From Antitrichia curtipendula (taxonomy: Eukaryota; Streptophyta; Bryopsida; Hypnales; Leucodontaceae), in NCBI GenBank assembly GCA_951230915.1, contig OX579635.1, positions 35,712,001-35,776,000 of the forward strand: a stretch of 64,000 bases of DNA, written 5' to 3'. Shown here piece after piece: positions 47,790-60,822 of this stretch. The position numbers and the translations under genes are program-made. Positions within the stretch are counted from its first letter, which is position 1, and every line of letters starts with the position of its first letter. The notes beneath the pieces were generated by a model. The model was not told the origin of the DNA, ran no database searches, and saw only the letters and a program-made list of their open reading frames with translations.

Positions 47790-48200
47790 GAATGGCGTGT
47801 TGCAATTGGGATCGACTTTTGAAAGAGGCAAGGGCATCTCTACATGTAAAATCAAGATAGCTGGCCAATCTTGCAGTTGCTTTAGGGTGTTGAAAGAGAC
47901 TAGGGTGTCATTATTTGATTTAACATGTAAAATCAAGATGGCCAATCTTGTTATTGCATCCAATTGTAAAAGAGCCAAGGGTATCATCCTATTATTCTAT
48001 GACATGTAAAATCAAGTCCAATTCTATTGCATATCTTGCAATTGAATTTGATTCTTGTAAGCAACAAGGACATGTAAAATCAAGACGGCTAGCCTTGCAA
48101 TTGGATTCAACAGTTGAAGTGAGGCCATCATCTTCTACTTCTATGAAATGTAAAATCAAGCCTAGTCAAATGGCAATTACATTTGATTGTTGAAGGGCGG
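47790..48200. repeat. Diverged satellite units, third array
   Basis: CATGTAAAATCAAG recurs about five times (near 47838, 47927, 48001, 48070 and 48149). It alternates with CTTGCAATTGGATT variants and GAAAGAGGCAAGGGCAT. It is a diverged version of the ~90-bp unit with shorter spacing in places. Confidence 0.75.
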
Positions 48201-51200
48201 TGCTAGATGGCTAATGTTGGAACTAGATTTGACTTTTATAATAAAAATATATTATAGTATTTTGTATAAATAGAGTTATTTATAGATATATGTATATTAG
48301 CTAGTTGTATTGTAAATTGATTTGAACAATCATAAGAAGTTGGAGGATGATTTTAATTTATATTAATAGGTAAAAATGTAGCTAAACAGTTAAACTTTTA
48401 GACTTAAGTGACACCATTTGAACCCAAAATAAACAATTTGTTTGAATTGAAAGCAAAAAAGACCATCTCAAAGACCAACATTTATACACAAAAGATACTA
48501 AAAAAATAGAAAACTAAGACTCAGTTGATGACAAAGTGAACTTTGTCCTTGTTATTTTTTATAGAATTACACATTTGAATGCTTTGCATAATATTACATA
48601 TGCTTATTGTTATGATCATTGTAAATATTATACATGCTTTGTGTTAAATGTTCTATCTTAATGTAATGAATATGTACATTCTTTCATATAGGGACATGTG
48701 GAGTGTGAGCTGGGATATCTAATGTTTGATTTATCTATTTTTCTAGTCATTCAAGCATCAAGAATAAAAGTATGATTCTTTGATATGCATGAAGATGTAA
48801 TTGATGATGTGATTTAAAAATTCTATGCAAGAATAGTGTTTATTAGACCAATAGTAGTTTTGCTCAAACGAATTCTTTGTCCGACATCCAAAGGCTCCAA
48901 ATAAAGTACAATTGTTGAATGAAATGGCAATTAACCATTACAATAGTATGAGATCTATTGACTTAAGAAATGATTCAAAAATAAATAAAATTGGGTTGCC
49001 ATTCTCCACACATTAAAAAATATTTTCTTTGCCAACTGAATGGTTTTATTAGATTGTATTCTCAAAGGGCTCTAAGAATTATCATTGATATCCCTTAAGA
49101 ATGAACAATTATTTTAAAATCAGTTTGCAACCACAAAAAGAACCATGGCTTGAATGCTTTGGTGTTGAATTTTTATCAAAATTATATTAAGTGCATTGAA
49201 ACTAACATTCATTTAATAAGACCTTTTTTTAACCATAGGTAATTTTCTACTAAGTGATCTTAAAAAGCACCAACCCTCATCTATGGAAGGCCATTTATTC
49301 CTATGTAAGGGCTCACAACCACCAACTCTTCTTTGCAAGCTAAAAAAAATTTATAACTTGAGGATGTTGGTGACTGCCAACTTGTTTATGAAATGGAAGG
49401 CAATAATAAAAAATTTACAAGAGGGTTGGTACTGGCTTATATATTCTTCTAAGCAAGATTTTTGCACCACAATCACTTTTGACAGTTCACTTTCAATTTT
49501 CATGAAAGTGTTGTTATATTTAAATTTCTTAAAAGAATTTGGTGTTGTAATGCAATGGTTATAAGCTTTGGTTGCTTAAGAAGAAATTTGAGGTTTTTTA
49601 CTAGTTTTTTTAACTTCAATAGTAATCCTCTATATTATTTTTTTATTCAAAAATTACCAAACATGTACAAAATCACAATCCATGAAGATGACATTCATGA
49701 GATCCAAAAATATATAATAGTATAGTGATAAATCTAATGCTATCTAATTGCAATGACATGATGTGTTGGAAATTTATCAAATTCAAGGTTGTTATGTAGG
49801 AATGAGATGGCAATTAACCATTACAATAATATAAGATCTATTGTTAGAAATGCATAATGATACCTAAATATATGTTGTACTATTCAAATAAATGATATTC
49901 ATTTTATTTCTTAAACCAACAAATTATTTACAATTTTCCTTCTCAAAAATGATCTCTTAGCCAAATATTTTTTACAAACATAATTGAGGACAAACACCAT
50001 CTTGAAACTACAAGCAAAAATTTCAAGTGATTGAAGATTAAACAAAATCCATAATAACGAAAATCCATAGTGATACAATATATGTAATCATAAAGGTACA
50101 ATTAATCATTTAAATTATTTATATTAAAGTTTTATATGTTCTTAAGAACTAGATAAGAGACTTATTTGGATAAGCTCAAGCACATTATTCTAGGCAATTT
50201 TAAATTCAATATAAATAATATTGAAAAAAAATATTAAGTTTAATAAATAATTAGACAATTAAATATAGTTTAAATGAAGAAATAGTTGTAGCATATTCAT
50301 TGAACATCAATAATTTTGATTTCATCAAATCAAAAACTTTAACATCTTAATTTTGGATTATATGTATAAAATTTTATTTTTTTAAATTAATTTGTGCAAA
50401 ATTGATTTAAATTGCAAAAATGATTTAAGCTGCATAAATATTATATATGGAAAACAAAATTCAACACATTTCAGAAATAAAAATATTTTATAATATTCAT
50501 TTTTTTTCATGTTATTTTTTCTATGAAACAACATTTATATTTATAAATATTTTTAGAATTAGATTTGTCCTACATGCACAATATGTTTCACTTCAAAAAC
50601 TCATTTTGACAATTCAAAAGATGATTGTTGCAAAATAACTTTTCAAAAAAACAACTTTAGTAACTAAGAAAATAAATTTATTTTTGAAAAACTACAATTT
50701 CACTTTTAAATCCATTGCAACAATTCTTATGAAGTATTTATAATTCACTTGCTTAAGACTTGGTTTCAAAGATGCTTCTTTTTTTAATTGTTTCAAATTT
50801 TACTTATCAAAACTAATAAGTACGATGGTTGAATTAACTATTAAAGTATGACACATTGGACTTAATGTACAACTTCATTGAAGTGCTATTATCTAATGAT
50901 TTTTTTAGCTGCACTTTGTTACTCATCTTTATGATACTAAATTTTAGAGGATAATGGGCTCATTAAGGAATTAAACTAGAAAAAATGTACAAACTGACAA
51001 TCTAAAAATGATATAAAACTTAAAAACAATAAATCTTATAGTATATTTCAAATATTCTAAATATTAGGAATGAAAATCTTTTTATGACATTTGAATAAAC
51101 CAAGAGAGAAGTTGAAAATATTTTTGGAAAGAAAATGGTAAGATATTAATATATAGATAATTTAATTTATTATAAAAATGACTTAAATTAATTATTATTT

Positions 51201-52536
51201 TGGATGCTAAAAAAAGCATTATAATTTTCAATATAAGTATATAAGGGAAGTAAATAGCACCTCATTTCTTTATTTTGAAAGGAAAATAATTTATTTAATT
51301 AAAATACTTTTATTTTCTAATTTGACAACAATAGAATTACAAACACACATAAAGTTGGTGTAATTATATTGGTGGATTATAAAACTTAAAATATAATTTA
51401 TCAGTTATAATAAAGCTCAATTATCATTCAATATTTTGGGGTACAAATAGATAGTTGCAAAATTGATAATCTAATTCATTATGCTTATCATGTGTTAATT
51501 GCAACCAAATGTATCATCCAAAACTACATTATTTTGCCTATAATAAATTGATATTTCATTGTGATGCCAAATTTAGATATACCACATGTTAGAGGGATAT
51601 TTTACAATAATTTTTCTCTTAATTGGGCCTTCATGCATCACCATTATTTTATTATTTTTAAAATTAAAAATTATTAGGTATATAATTGAAGTAGCACTAT
51701 CTAAACCTTTGGTGCTATGGAGATTAATAAAATAATTGATGAACTATTATTGTTCCTCAATATCCTCTAACTATCTAGCTAGAATCTCATAATATATAAA
51801 TTATTTTTTATTAGTGTGAATAACCACTTTAAGCAAACTTTTTCAATAACTTTTATTATATAATTCAACATAAGCAACACTGATATAAAAAATAGGATTT
51901 GGGCACCCAAGTTTTGGTATTGCAACTTTAGTGCCCAAGAATCTTTTTTTCTACCCATAAGTGAGGAAAGTCATCAGGAGAAGTCATTGAACAAGTGTCA
52001 TGCAAATTCAGCAGACTAGAACTTTAGACCTTGACTGACAAACAAAACAACAAAACAACCCACAGCTATGATGGATGATTGAGATCTGATGTATAGTAAG
52101 GTTATTTAGACCCCTTGATGTTATTGGGGTCAATCATTGAGGTGAAGATAATCCCTTATTAGTGTGATTGTATTTATCTATTTACTTCTGCAAAGCTGGA
52201 TACAAGTGTTAAATTTGAAAGCGTCATGTAATCCTTTACATTGAAATTCGGTCAGACCTCAATCGCAAAATGCAGCCTAACAAACATAAAAAAACAATGA
52301 AAACTAGATTTCACAAACCTAAGTGACCAATTCGGTCAGTCCTGGTGTTAACGATTAAAATGAGGGCTTGACGGAAGTCAAGCTATCCAGAAACATTTAT
52401 GTATATGCACAAATAGAAACACTTGCACATGCAAATTTAAGCTAATGCCTACATTCAAATAGCTGCAATGCTTGCAGACAGAAGAGATTGGGAAACAACT
52501 GAACTAAGACGTGGGACCTGCAATAAATAGCTACTG
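48201..52536. other. AT-rich intergenic region, no gene recognised
   Basis: About 4.3 kb of strongly AT-rich DNA. The longest frame (49283-49564, plus) encodes a peptide without known motifs. I see no transposase, RNA gene or structured repeat here. The last ~500 bases before 52537 become less AT-rich and probably hold the 3' UTR of the coatomer gene. Confidence 0.55.
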
Positions 52537-55500
52537 CTAACCCTTCTGTTTCAAAGTTATCTTGTCTCCTAGACTCAGAGCAATACCCTGTGTCTTACTC
52601 CTGATTCGAATGTAACCTCCCAGCTTGCCATCCGGCTGTTTCTCAACACTAACATTAACCAAGGCATCCTCGCCAAACACGCTCTTAGCATAGAGATTTG
52701 CGGCAAGAAATCCACAATCTCCTTCCAATGCAGACCTGATCATAAGAACCACAATCAGAAAAGGTGATTTCATATTGCTCAATGAACCATGCAAAGGGAA
52801 CTAATAATCCCAGATGAAAGATAAAAGAGGTGCAGTGAAAGCAAAACAGAAAACAAATTACTTGTAAATTCCAACTTTGCTGCAGCAAATAGATAAATAC
52901 CATCGCCAATCCACATTCGTGAATTTTTCTGCCCAGAGAACTAAGGGTATACAGAGAAAGAAGATACTTACGGCGGGGTGAGGCACTTCATATTTGTTGA
53001 GGCAACGACATGCTCCAGAAATTCTTGTACATCTTGAATATTAGTGTTGACAGCAACCTGCAAACAAAACCAAGGCCACGATTTAGTTTTTGATCAAAAG
53101 GTCAGGCTCTCCATAGATGACCTCAGACAACTTCCTTAGACCTCTCAGACATAAAAAAACGCAGTGACAATGTGAAGTTCAAAGAAAGTCCGAAACTTAA
53201 CTGTCATTGCTCTTTGACGAAATACACTGACAATCGACGAGAAGAGTTGTAGTACCGACATAAGAGACTGTTAAAAGAAAGCAGAGAAGTGTGAAATTAC
53301 CTTATTTTCCCATTCGAATTCAGCCCACATGTTTCTGAACACAACGTCGGCACAGGACGCTGGTGAAATGTAATCCATGATATCAATGTGTATGTCATTC
53401 AATACAACAACATTACGGTCCAACGCACTGGTAGTCTCGAAGACAATGTTCCCAAATATCACTCCTGTTTCTGTCGAAGACACCTTGATATTGGCCTTGA
53501 TCTGCTTGCTGGTTTGAGGCGCCAAAGCATAGTTCTGAGGGCGCTCCACTAACTTCAAATCTCCCATAGTTGCCAACTCTAAGCACAGATTCTGTAATGT
53601 CTCAGTAGTCCGGTTCACCACTGTCACATCTAACACTATATCATACTGATGGACAGTCACGTAGGCTTCTGCATACACTGGATCACTGAACCCTGTAAGC
53701 TGCAGAACTCTGTTAAGGTTCCTATCGGTGTCGCCATCCTTGCTCATTTCCCCTGTGGCACGCTTGAGATCCGTTTGAACTTCATCCTCAAGCTCCAACT
53801 GGCTCATGCCCTGACACAGCGAGAAAGGAAACCACAAAATCCGGGGTCTCAAAACCTCACCATCTTAAGTGGCCTAGCACGAAAACAGAAGACCAGACAA
53901 CTTTAATTCAAGTGCACTTTAAAGTGTGTTGCATACCTTTCTGCTTTTGAGATGATAGAAATCGATAAGGTCATCTGGCTGTGCGTGCGACACCATCGCC
54001 TTGGCCTTCAAGTCCTCATTTTCACGATCCTGCTTCTCCTTGAGCATCACTACGAAACTGTCATGGCAATACTTAAGCCAGACGGTTCTTATCACATCAT
54101 CCGGACTGGATAGAAGTCTAATGCACAGAGAGATTCTATCATACGAGTCCTTGTCGATAGGATGGGGCAAAATGGACGATTCGCCAAGTCTTAGCATCGA
54201 CACTAGAATGAGCAGCACTTCCGCTTTTGTCTTGTTCAAGGTTACAGCAGACGGCTGAGCCTCTTCCATGCGCATCACAAGTTTGGTCAGTGTAGCAGCC
54301 ACAACAGCTCCTAAGAAGAAGTCTCCAGTTAAAAGAATTGCCCTGAGATTCGCAGCAGGATTGGAGGTTGCGGTTGCCGCAGACAAGGGACCTGCACTCT
54401 CAGCCACGGCACTTTGTGTAGCATATGTCCCGTCCGCTAAAATAGCCGGACGTTTTGAAGAAGCGCTCGAAACATTAATTGGGACAGGAGCTTTGTTCAC
54501 TGAGGAAGCATTGCTGTCTCCTCCAACATTCCCTTCGCCTTCTTCAGCCTCTGAGTAAAAGGGCATATCTCCTAATGACTGTTTGATCACCGTGATACCA
54601 CTCTCAATTTCCTGCAAGGAAACCGAGTACTCGCCAATAATCCATAGCGCGCATGAGCACACTCTAGATGACCTAATCTGATAAAACGTATCCAAAAGCC
54701 TGAACATAATCGATTCTCTGAGCTTTGGATTTGTCTCCGTAATCTCTCTCACAAAGAACACCACATCAAGCGCTGACGCAACATTAGAATCTCCAAGAAA
54801 ATCCATAAGTAAATGCACAACTGTGCTCGCCACCTCAGGAAACTTCAGAGCACAAGTATGAATAGCTTGCACCAACATTTGCCTGTACTCTCCACACTTT
54901 TCAAGCTCCATGCTCTGCGTCTTCACAACCTCCTTCTTCAGCGTCATCACGACCTCGTCGATATTACGTGGCGTGATGAGATCTAGCGCAATGTCGAGTG
55001 TCTTCCGCCGAATATCAAGATTAGGACTTGAAAGGGCACGAAGAACATCCATAACCAACTCCACCACTATCTCTCTGTGTGCAGCTTTAAGCTCCGTGAT
55101 CCTATCAAGAATAATAAGCTTCACATTGTTGTCACTCTGTGACAGCAACAACTGGCAGTAGCAATTTCCAGCAGCTCGGATAGCAGTCGGAGCAGAGGAC
55201 AACGACACCAAAGCACCTGCGCACTCATACGTTACAGCTGCGGATGTAGAAGACAGCAACAGAATCACGATCTTAATATACTTCCCTTTCTCCCCCGGGT
55301 TCGATCGGCAAACCTTCCTCACAAGCTCCAGGACTACCATCTGAAGAATGTCCCCCCAGGAAGACACATTATCCAAATGATTCAATAAATAATTCACCGC
55401 CCGGTCTTGCGCGCACGTATACAGCATCAGAAACGCGTTTCTCCGAGCTGAAAGATCCTGCTCACTACCCAGCAGCTTCTCGATCATTTCCGGCGCATCC

Positions 55501-56006
55501 ACAAGGAGCTGCTCCCCTTGCGGCAAGTTGTAGATCGCGGTCATCGCCAAGATCGCATTCCGTCTCACGAACGCATGGCGATGCTCCAAGTTCGTCAATA
55601 TCGACGGGATCAGAGGCTCAATGAGCTCCGCTTCCTTCAATCTCGCGAGAAACCGCAATGTCACCCCCCGAATGTACTCGTTCGGATGTTGCAAGTTGTT
55701 GCGGAGGTTCTGGCAGATCAGAATCATTTCCGGCAAGATCTTCCCCTTGGCATCAGTCTTATCAATGATCTCCAAGTAAAGAAGTAAAAGCTTCTGTATC
55801 GTGTGATCTTCCGAGGGCAACACGTAGCGAACAATAGTAATAAACAGAGTAGGCAACGTCTCCCCGTTCAGGAGAAGCATCACGGCCTTCTTCATCGCAT
55901 CCACTTTCAGCTCTATGTCATGGCCTTCCAACTGCTCCTTGATCTCGTTCGCGAGAGCCGGCGTCCCTTTGTCGAAATGCACCATCAAGGTGCACGTCTT
56001 CTCCAT
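52537..56006 (-). CDS. COPB: Coatomer subunit beta (COPI coat)
   Basis: Four coding exons on the minus strand, 53937-56006, 53301-53810, 52972-53057 and 52537-52735, join in phase (0, 0, 2) to give 954 residues, the usual length for this protein. The start [27 protein letters not shown] is the conserved N-terminus. An alpha-solenoid of HEAT/adaptin-type repeats follows (about 20-470, for example [17 protein letters not shown] and [14 protein letters not shown]). A variable Ser/Ala-rich linker lies at about 490-560. The C-terminal appendage includes [29 protein letters not shown], the platform [15 protein letters not shown] and the end [16 protein letters not shown]. It is part of the COPI coat that forms retrograde Golgi-to-ER vesicles and is recruited by ARF1-GTP. 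All segments expected of the family are present, so it is likely functional. Confidence 0.96.
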
Positions 56007-56092
56007 CGCGACAGCTCTTCCACAGTCCTCTGACCTCCCCTTTCCAGCTATCTCTTCAACTCACTATCCCTTTACCTTCTCCCACTCCCTGA

Positions 56093-56273
56093 TTCAAACA
56101 TCCATTCTCTCTACAAAGACATCACAAGCTGCCAAAACACAACGCAATGTGCAGATTAGATCTGACTCCAAAGTAAGCTCCACAAATGGTCCCAAATGAC
56201 TCAAAACTGGCTCAAAATGGACAAAATCAAATGGCGTTCGAAGCGCGGAACGAAGCGAATTGGATAGACGTAC
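56093..56273 (-). other. Probable 5' UTR intron of the coatomer gene
   Basis: On the minus strand CATCCAG is followed by GTACGTC at about 56273, a strong donor. TTTGAATCAG before GGAGTGGG at about 56093 is a fair acceptor. No start codon in the upstream part continues into the coatomer frame, so this would be an intron in the leader. Inferred from splice consensus only. Confidence 0.45.
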
Positions 56274-56689
56274 CTGGATGCGAAATGTGGCAAAGGAGTG
56301 TGGAAGATCGGGCGAGGGAGAGTAGGATGGAGAGGGTGAGCTTTTGCGAGGAAGAAGAGGAACAATGGCTCGGTCTAGGGTTGCTGGCGACATCGTGGAA
56401 ACAGGGCTTTTCAGTTGCGCTCCCTCGTCATTGAGTGGCATCCTATAATGTCAGAAATGAAGAACAAGCCTCGCGAGATCCGCCATCCGATCTGCAGCAG
56501 TTCAGGTCCAGCGTCGATCTCAATGAGAACTTTGGGCACGTGAGAAGTTCTAAAGTTCTCTGTTTTGTTCCATCTTCCTCATTTGGGATTTACTCTAAGG
56601 TAGCCAACCTCTTTCCGACCATTTAAGCAATTTATCATGTTTCGAGTATGCAAATGGTGAGGGGAAAAATTCCCCCAGTGGAGAAATAA

Positions 56690-57040
56690 ATTTGAGGAGG
56701 GTTCTATAAATTGTTCCCTCAAAAACAAATTGATTATGAATATTTTTGTAAAGATTTAGTTCAACCAATTCTTGTTATATAGGTCACCACATTTCCAACT
56801 ATAGGCTGATTACAAAATTGATCATGCTTCAATGTAGGTGATAATTGTGGTATTCAATGTACATCTTCTGATCATTGTATGCTTCCAATGTACACCTCCC
56901 CAACATTTGTGCTACGTGAACTATCACCTAACTATGTGATTTGTCACCTTAAACCACAACTGATCATAAACAAAGCACCCTAACCAACAAAAATAGGTGG
57001 TAGTTGGAAAGAAGTTAGCTACCTTAAGTGAAGGTGAAAT
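56690..57040 (-). repeat. Dispersed repeat C, copy 2
   Basis: Reverse-strand match of 27360-27670, with GGTCACC, GTGATAATTGTGG, CAATGTACATC, CAACATTTGTGC and CCACAACTGATCA as landmarks. It lies just upstream of the coatomer gene. Confidence 0.7.
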
Positions 57041-60000
57041 TTGACATAAATTAAGTTGTTGTTGTAAAAAATTGCTACATGGCATCTAATAATTGGTACA
57101 AGGTGACGTGGACTTGTCAAAACTTGATGTAGAAATTCCATTTTGGCACTTCTATGCCAAATCCTACTATCATGTATAGAAGGAAAGATTCCAAAGAGAG
57201 AGAAAAAAACTCATCATTTATTAAGGGGAGTCATTGCATGTTAGCAAATTAGGAGAAGGCTTATTCTACATGAACAAAAAATATAAATTAAATCTTTTCT
57301 TTAATTCAAGGAACAATATTGGATTACCTAATTATAATGGGCTACATGAAGTTGTCATCAAATTGGAAGAATGATGGACATGCTATCATGACTCCTCTAA
57401 TAGAGATATTGTTAGGGAGAGATTTTGTAATAGAAGGCAATAGTTTAATGGTTCAAAAGTTATGTAGGCAAATCAAAATGAAACATGTATTGAAAGCAAT
57501 AGTGGCAAATTGGGACCCATTATCCTTAACACTTGAGTGCCCTAAAGGATGAAATATGGCGTTCTAGAATTGAATTAGAGCCAAAAAATCTTTGGATTGT
57601 AGAGGTATAATTAAAAAAAAATATAGTTAAGGGGAATTGGGGTATACATAGTCATGCAGAGGAATGATTTGATGACAAATCATGGTTGTACAACGGTTGT
57701 GGCCACCAATGCATAATTGCAGAATTCAATAAAATTTGTTTTTCAAAGAACTTAGCCTTTGGAGCTTGATCGGGACCACCAGTAGCAGCTAGTACCAAAT
57801 TGTTGGTGCGATTTGGTGCACTATTGAAAGGGACTCAAGCTTCGTGCAAACTCATTCTCTATTCAGCATGGCATATGGTGGAGGAGTTTGGTAATGAGTG
57901 CAATTCATACACTTCCATGCTTTATTTTCATTTATGGTATTGGGTAGTCATAAATAGCGAGTAGGGACAACTAAATATGCTCAATTTCACCTTGGGACGA
58001 AGTTGTTGAGGGGTTTAGGGAATGATTTACAGATCCCATGACAACTACAACAACGGGGAGAATTGATAGTTTGTGAGAGTACCATAGAGGCCATCATTGC
58101 ACAAAGTGGGCGTTGAAGTTTTCCAAAGAGTTGCGGAGAACAAAAGATGGTGGCAATACCGCCTATTGAACAGTTAGGTACTCCCTTGCAAGCAACGCAA
58201 TGTGAACAAAGGGCTTTGTCCTAAGGATTGGCTAAGATTGAGGCTACGTCGGCTATGTGCGCAATTGAACACCACAACGCCAAGCCATAGCAAGTGGCAA
58301 AGGTGCAGTTATGACTTCAAGAAGATTTCCTTTTGGGCCTTAGTGAGCCCGTAGCACAACACTATTGGTCCCAAAATCTTGATGAGAATTTGTGGCGCTA
58401 TCTTTTTCGACAGCAAATCTTTAGGTTCTTCAACGTATATAAGTGCATCCCGAAGATCCCGCCGAAGAATCATCCCGACAGATACCAACCTTGGTGAATG
58501 ATTTCATTAGAACCAAGTGGTGGCCAACTGTGAGGAAATGTCAAGTGAACGAATTCTCTAAACATTGTAGTGATTCTACAACAGTGCAAGGTAGGGGTCT
58601 AATCGTCCTCAGAATTATAGCCAATGGTTCAAAGGCAAGCCTTATTCACTTCTTGGGAGAGGACATGCAATGCGAATTGCATGCATTGGCACCCATGCTA
58701 AGCCAACTTTTCCAAAATCTACCTCTTGATTGGGGTCATGGTAAAGGCAATGAATGCATAGTAGAAAAGGAGTGATTTGGGGGAGGAAGGGGGAGGGGAA
58801 GGCGTGGCAGGGGACGGGGTGATCATGGTTGCTCTACCTTCAATTTTGATTTGAATCAAAAGGCAAGGGGGCTAGACTTGAATTTACCGCCGAAAGACTC
58901 ATAGGACAAAATTTGAACAACAAGGCGACAATTTTGAGTGAACCAAGTGTAGACAGGGTCGAGACAGTGTAAGGGTGCATTGAGAGATATAAAGAAGAGA
59001 CAATCAAAGGCTCTACAAAATTGGGGAGAGGAAGAGGGCGCAGTGGTGCCCAAGCACACATAACAAGGCGCATTAGGAGTATGGCGGAATGCATGGATTA
59101 GGACGAGCACAGGGGTCGTTGCTCGACAAGAATGAGGATAGCATAGTGGGAGAAGTCTCGTCAGGGTGGTTGCCACCGCAAATTCAACTAGTGGCAAGGT
59201 TGCCCCATGCTCTTCAATGGACACGCATAGTACCCAAGTCCATACAAAGTCCAGTTGCACAATTCAGGGGCTCTCTAGTGTCATCTTCTCAAAATTTAAC
59301 ACTTGGACATCATCAACAAAGGCAATGTATTGATTTGGAATGGTGGGTTTTTTTAAATCAATTGAATTTGCACTGTCATTGCTAATATGCTTCGATGTAG
59401 GTTGCGAGGTTGGAGACATGATTCAACGATTGAATGGGATAGATGAATCCACTTCTACTTGTTCTGGAGTTCCATGTGTTGTTAGGGTGGGGGTTGAATT
59501 GGATTGTGAACTATTGAGTTAGAGTGTAAGTTCATTTAGGGTGCAGCAGGGTACGAATTTAGGAATAGTTTGTTGGACTACGCACTTCCACTATGAAGTG
59601 AAGGTGTTACCTTCAAAAGCACCAATAGAGCCATCAACGATAGAAGACAATTTTACAATGATAAGACCTCTGAGCAGGGTCACTTTATTACAAGCAAGTA
59701 GGAATCAAGGCCGTGATGTTACACCATCAGCTATTTTTGTACCACATCTACTTGTCATGACATTGGATTTCAATGATACTTCAGGGAGTTAGACTATTGC
59801 TTTCATGCCCAAAGGCACACCCAAATCACACGCTTTATTTATGTCAACCTTTTTGTCTTGTGAATGTTTTACCTACATTGCATGTTTGTTTCCTGTTCAT
59901 ATGATTTTAATAAGAAAGGTTCATGGTAACCTAGTGCTCCTTTGGTGACCCGCCTCTCCAAGTTAGAATCAATATAGAACGGAGCAATAATCCTCTTCAT

Positions 60001-60822
60001 TTTGAATTCGAAGCCAAGAAAGGGCTTCTTCCCTTGTCTCGACATTGCTACCATAATTCCTTGTGATTCCTTATGATTGTAGTCTCTTGTTTGGAGAATT
60101 GGGATTCGGAGTATGCTACTTCAATTCTATGGTTAATGCCAAATGACAAGATGTGGTCCCCGCACTCAATCCCCATTTACAATGCAGTCCTCTTATCCAA
60201 TGTTCATAAGTCATAGTAATGAATCAAAATGGAATGTGTTTTGTATCCAATCAGGGATGGAAGTTGTGTCCAACTGTCTACAATAGCGAGAGAACTACAA
60301 TATGCCTTCACAATCTTGGTTCATATACAATAGTGGTTACCATAAGACGATGAAGATGGGGACATGATAAATAATTGTTTATCACACTTACTATGGCCCT
60401 TGTGGCACATCTCCATACGACTAGTGCCATCGGCAATGTGGGGTGAAACTTGTGGTGCTGGAATATGATCCGTCCAACTACAGAGGTCTCCAAGAATTTG
60501 TAGAGGATTTGTCAAAATGTTGGTAAGAGTATGGAGTACCATTCTACTTCATTGTATTCAAGGGGAGTACTGGGGGTACAAATAGAACCTCTCTTACTGC
60601 ATACTCCTTTTGTATATGATATATAATAAGAGAGTTTGGAGGGCATGCACCTGATTGACAATGGAAAGACCTATGGTCCTATGGATTCAAGATGGAAAGA
60701 CACATGACAAGTGGCCCTTCTAAATGCAAAAAAACTCTTTTAATGCATAGTCATGGCACCATGCACTAAGAAAGGTTCTACTTGTAGAATGCTTTGTGTT
60801 GCAAATTGTCGTCATCTAGAGG
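57041..60822. other. Degenerate sequence, no gene identified
   Basis: Several plus-strand frames of 60-110 codons occur (57319-57552, 58443-58775, 59089-59385, 59541-59792), separated by stops, in a less AT-rich context than elsewhere. This suggests decayed coding DNA of an unidentified element, perhaps the upstream part of the piggyBac-like copy that follows. No conserved domain was recognised. Confidence 0.45.

Noticed and set aside
49283..49564. 93-residue plus-strand frame in the AT-rich region
   Set aside because: No recognisable motif, no supporting exon neighbours, and length within chance expectation for a 4 kb stretch.
54001..55787. Plus-strand frames opposite the coatomer exon
   Set aside because: They are antisense shadows of the large conserved coatomer beta exon.
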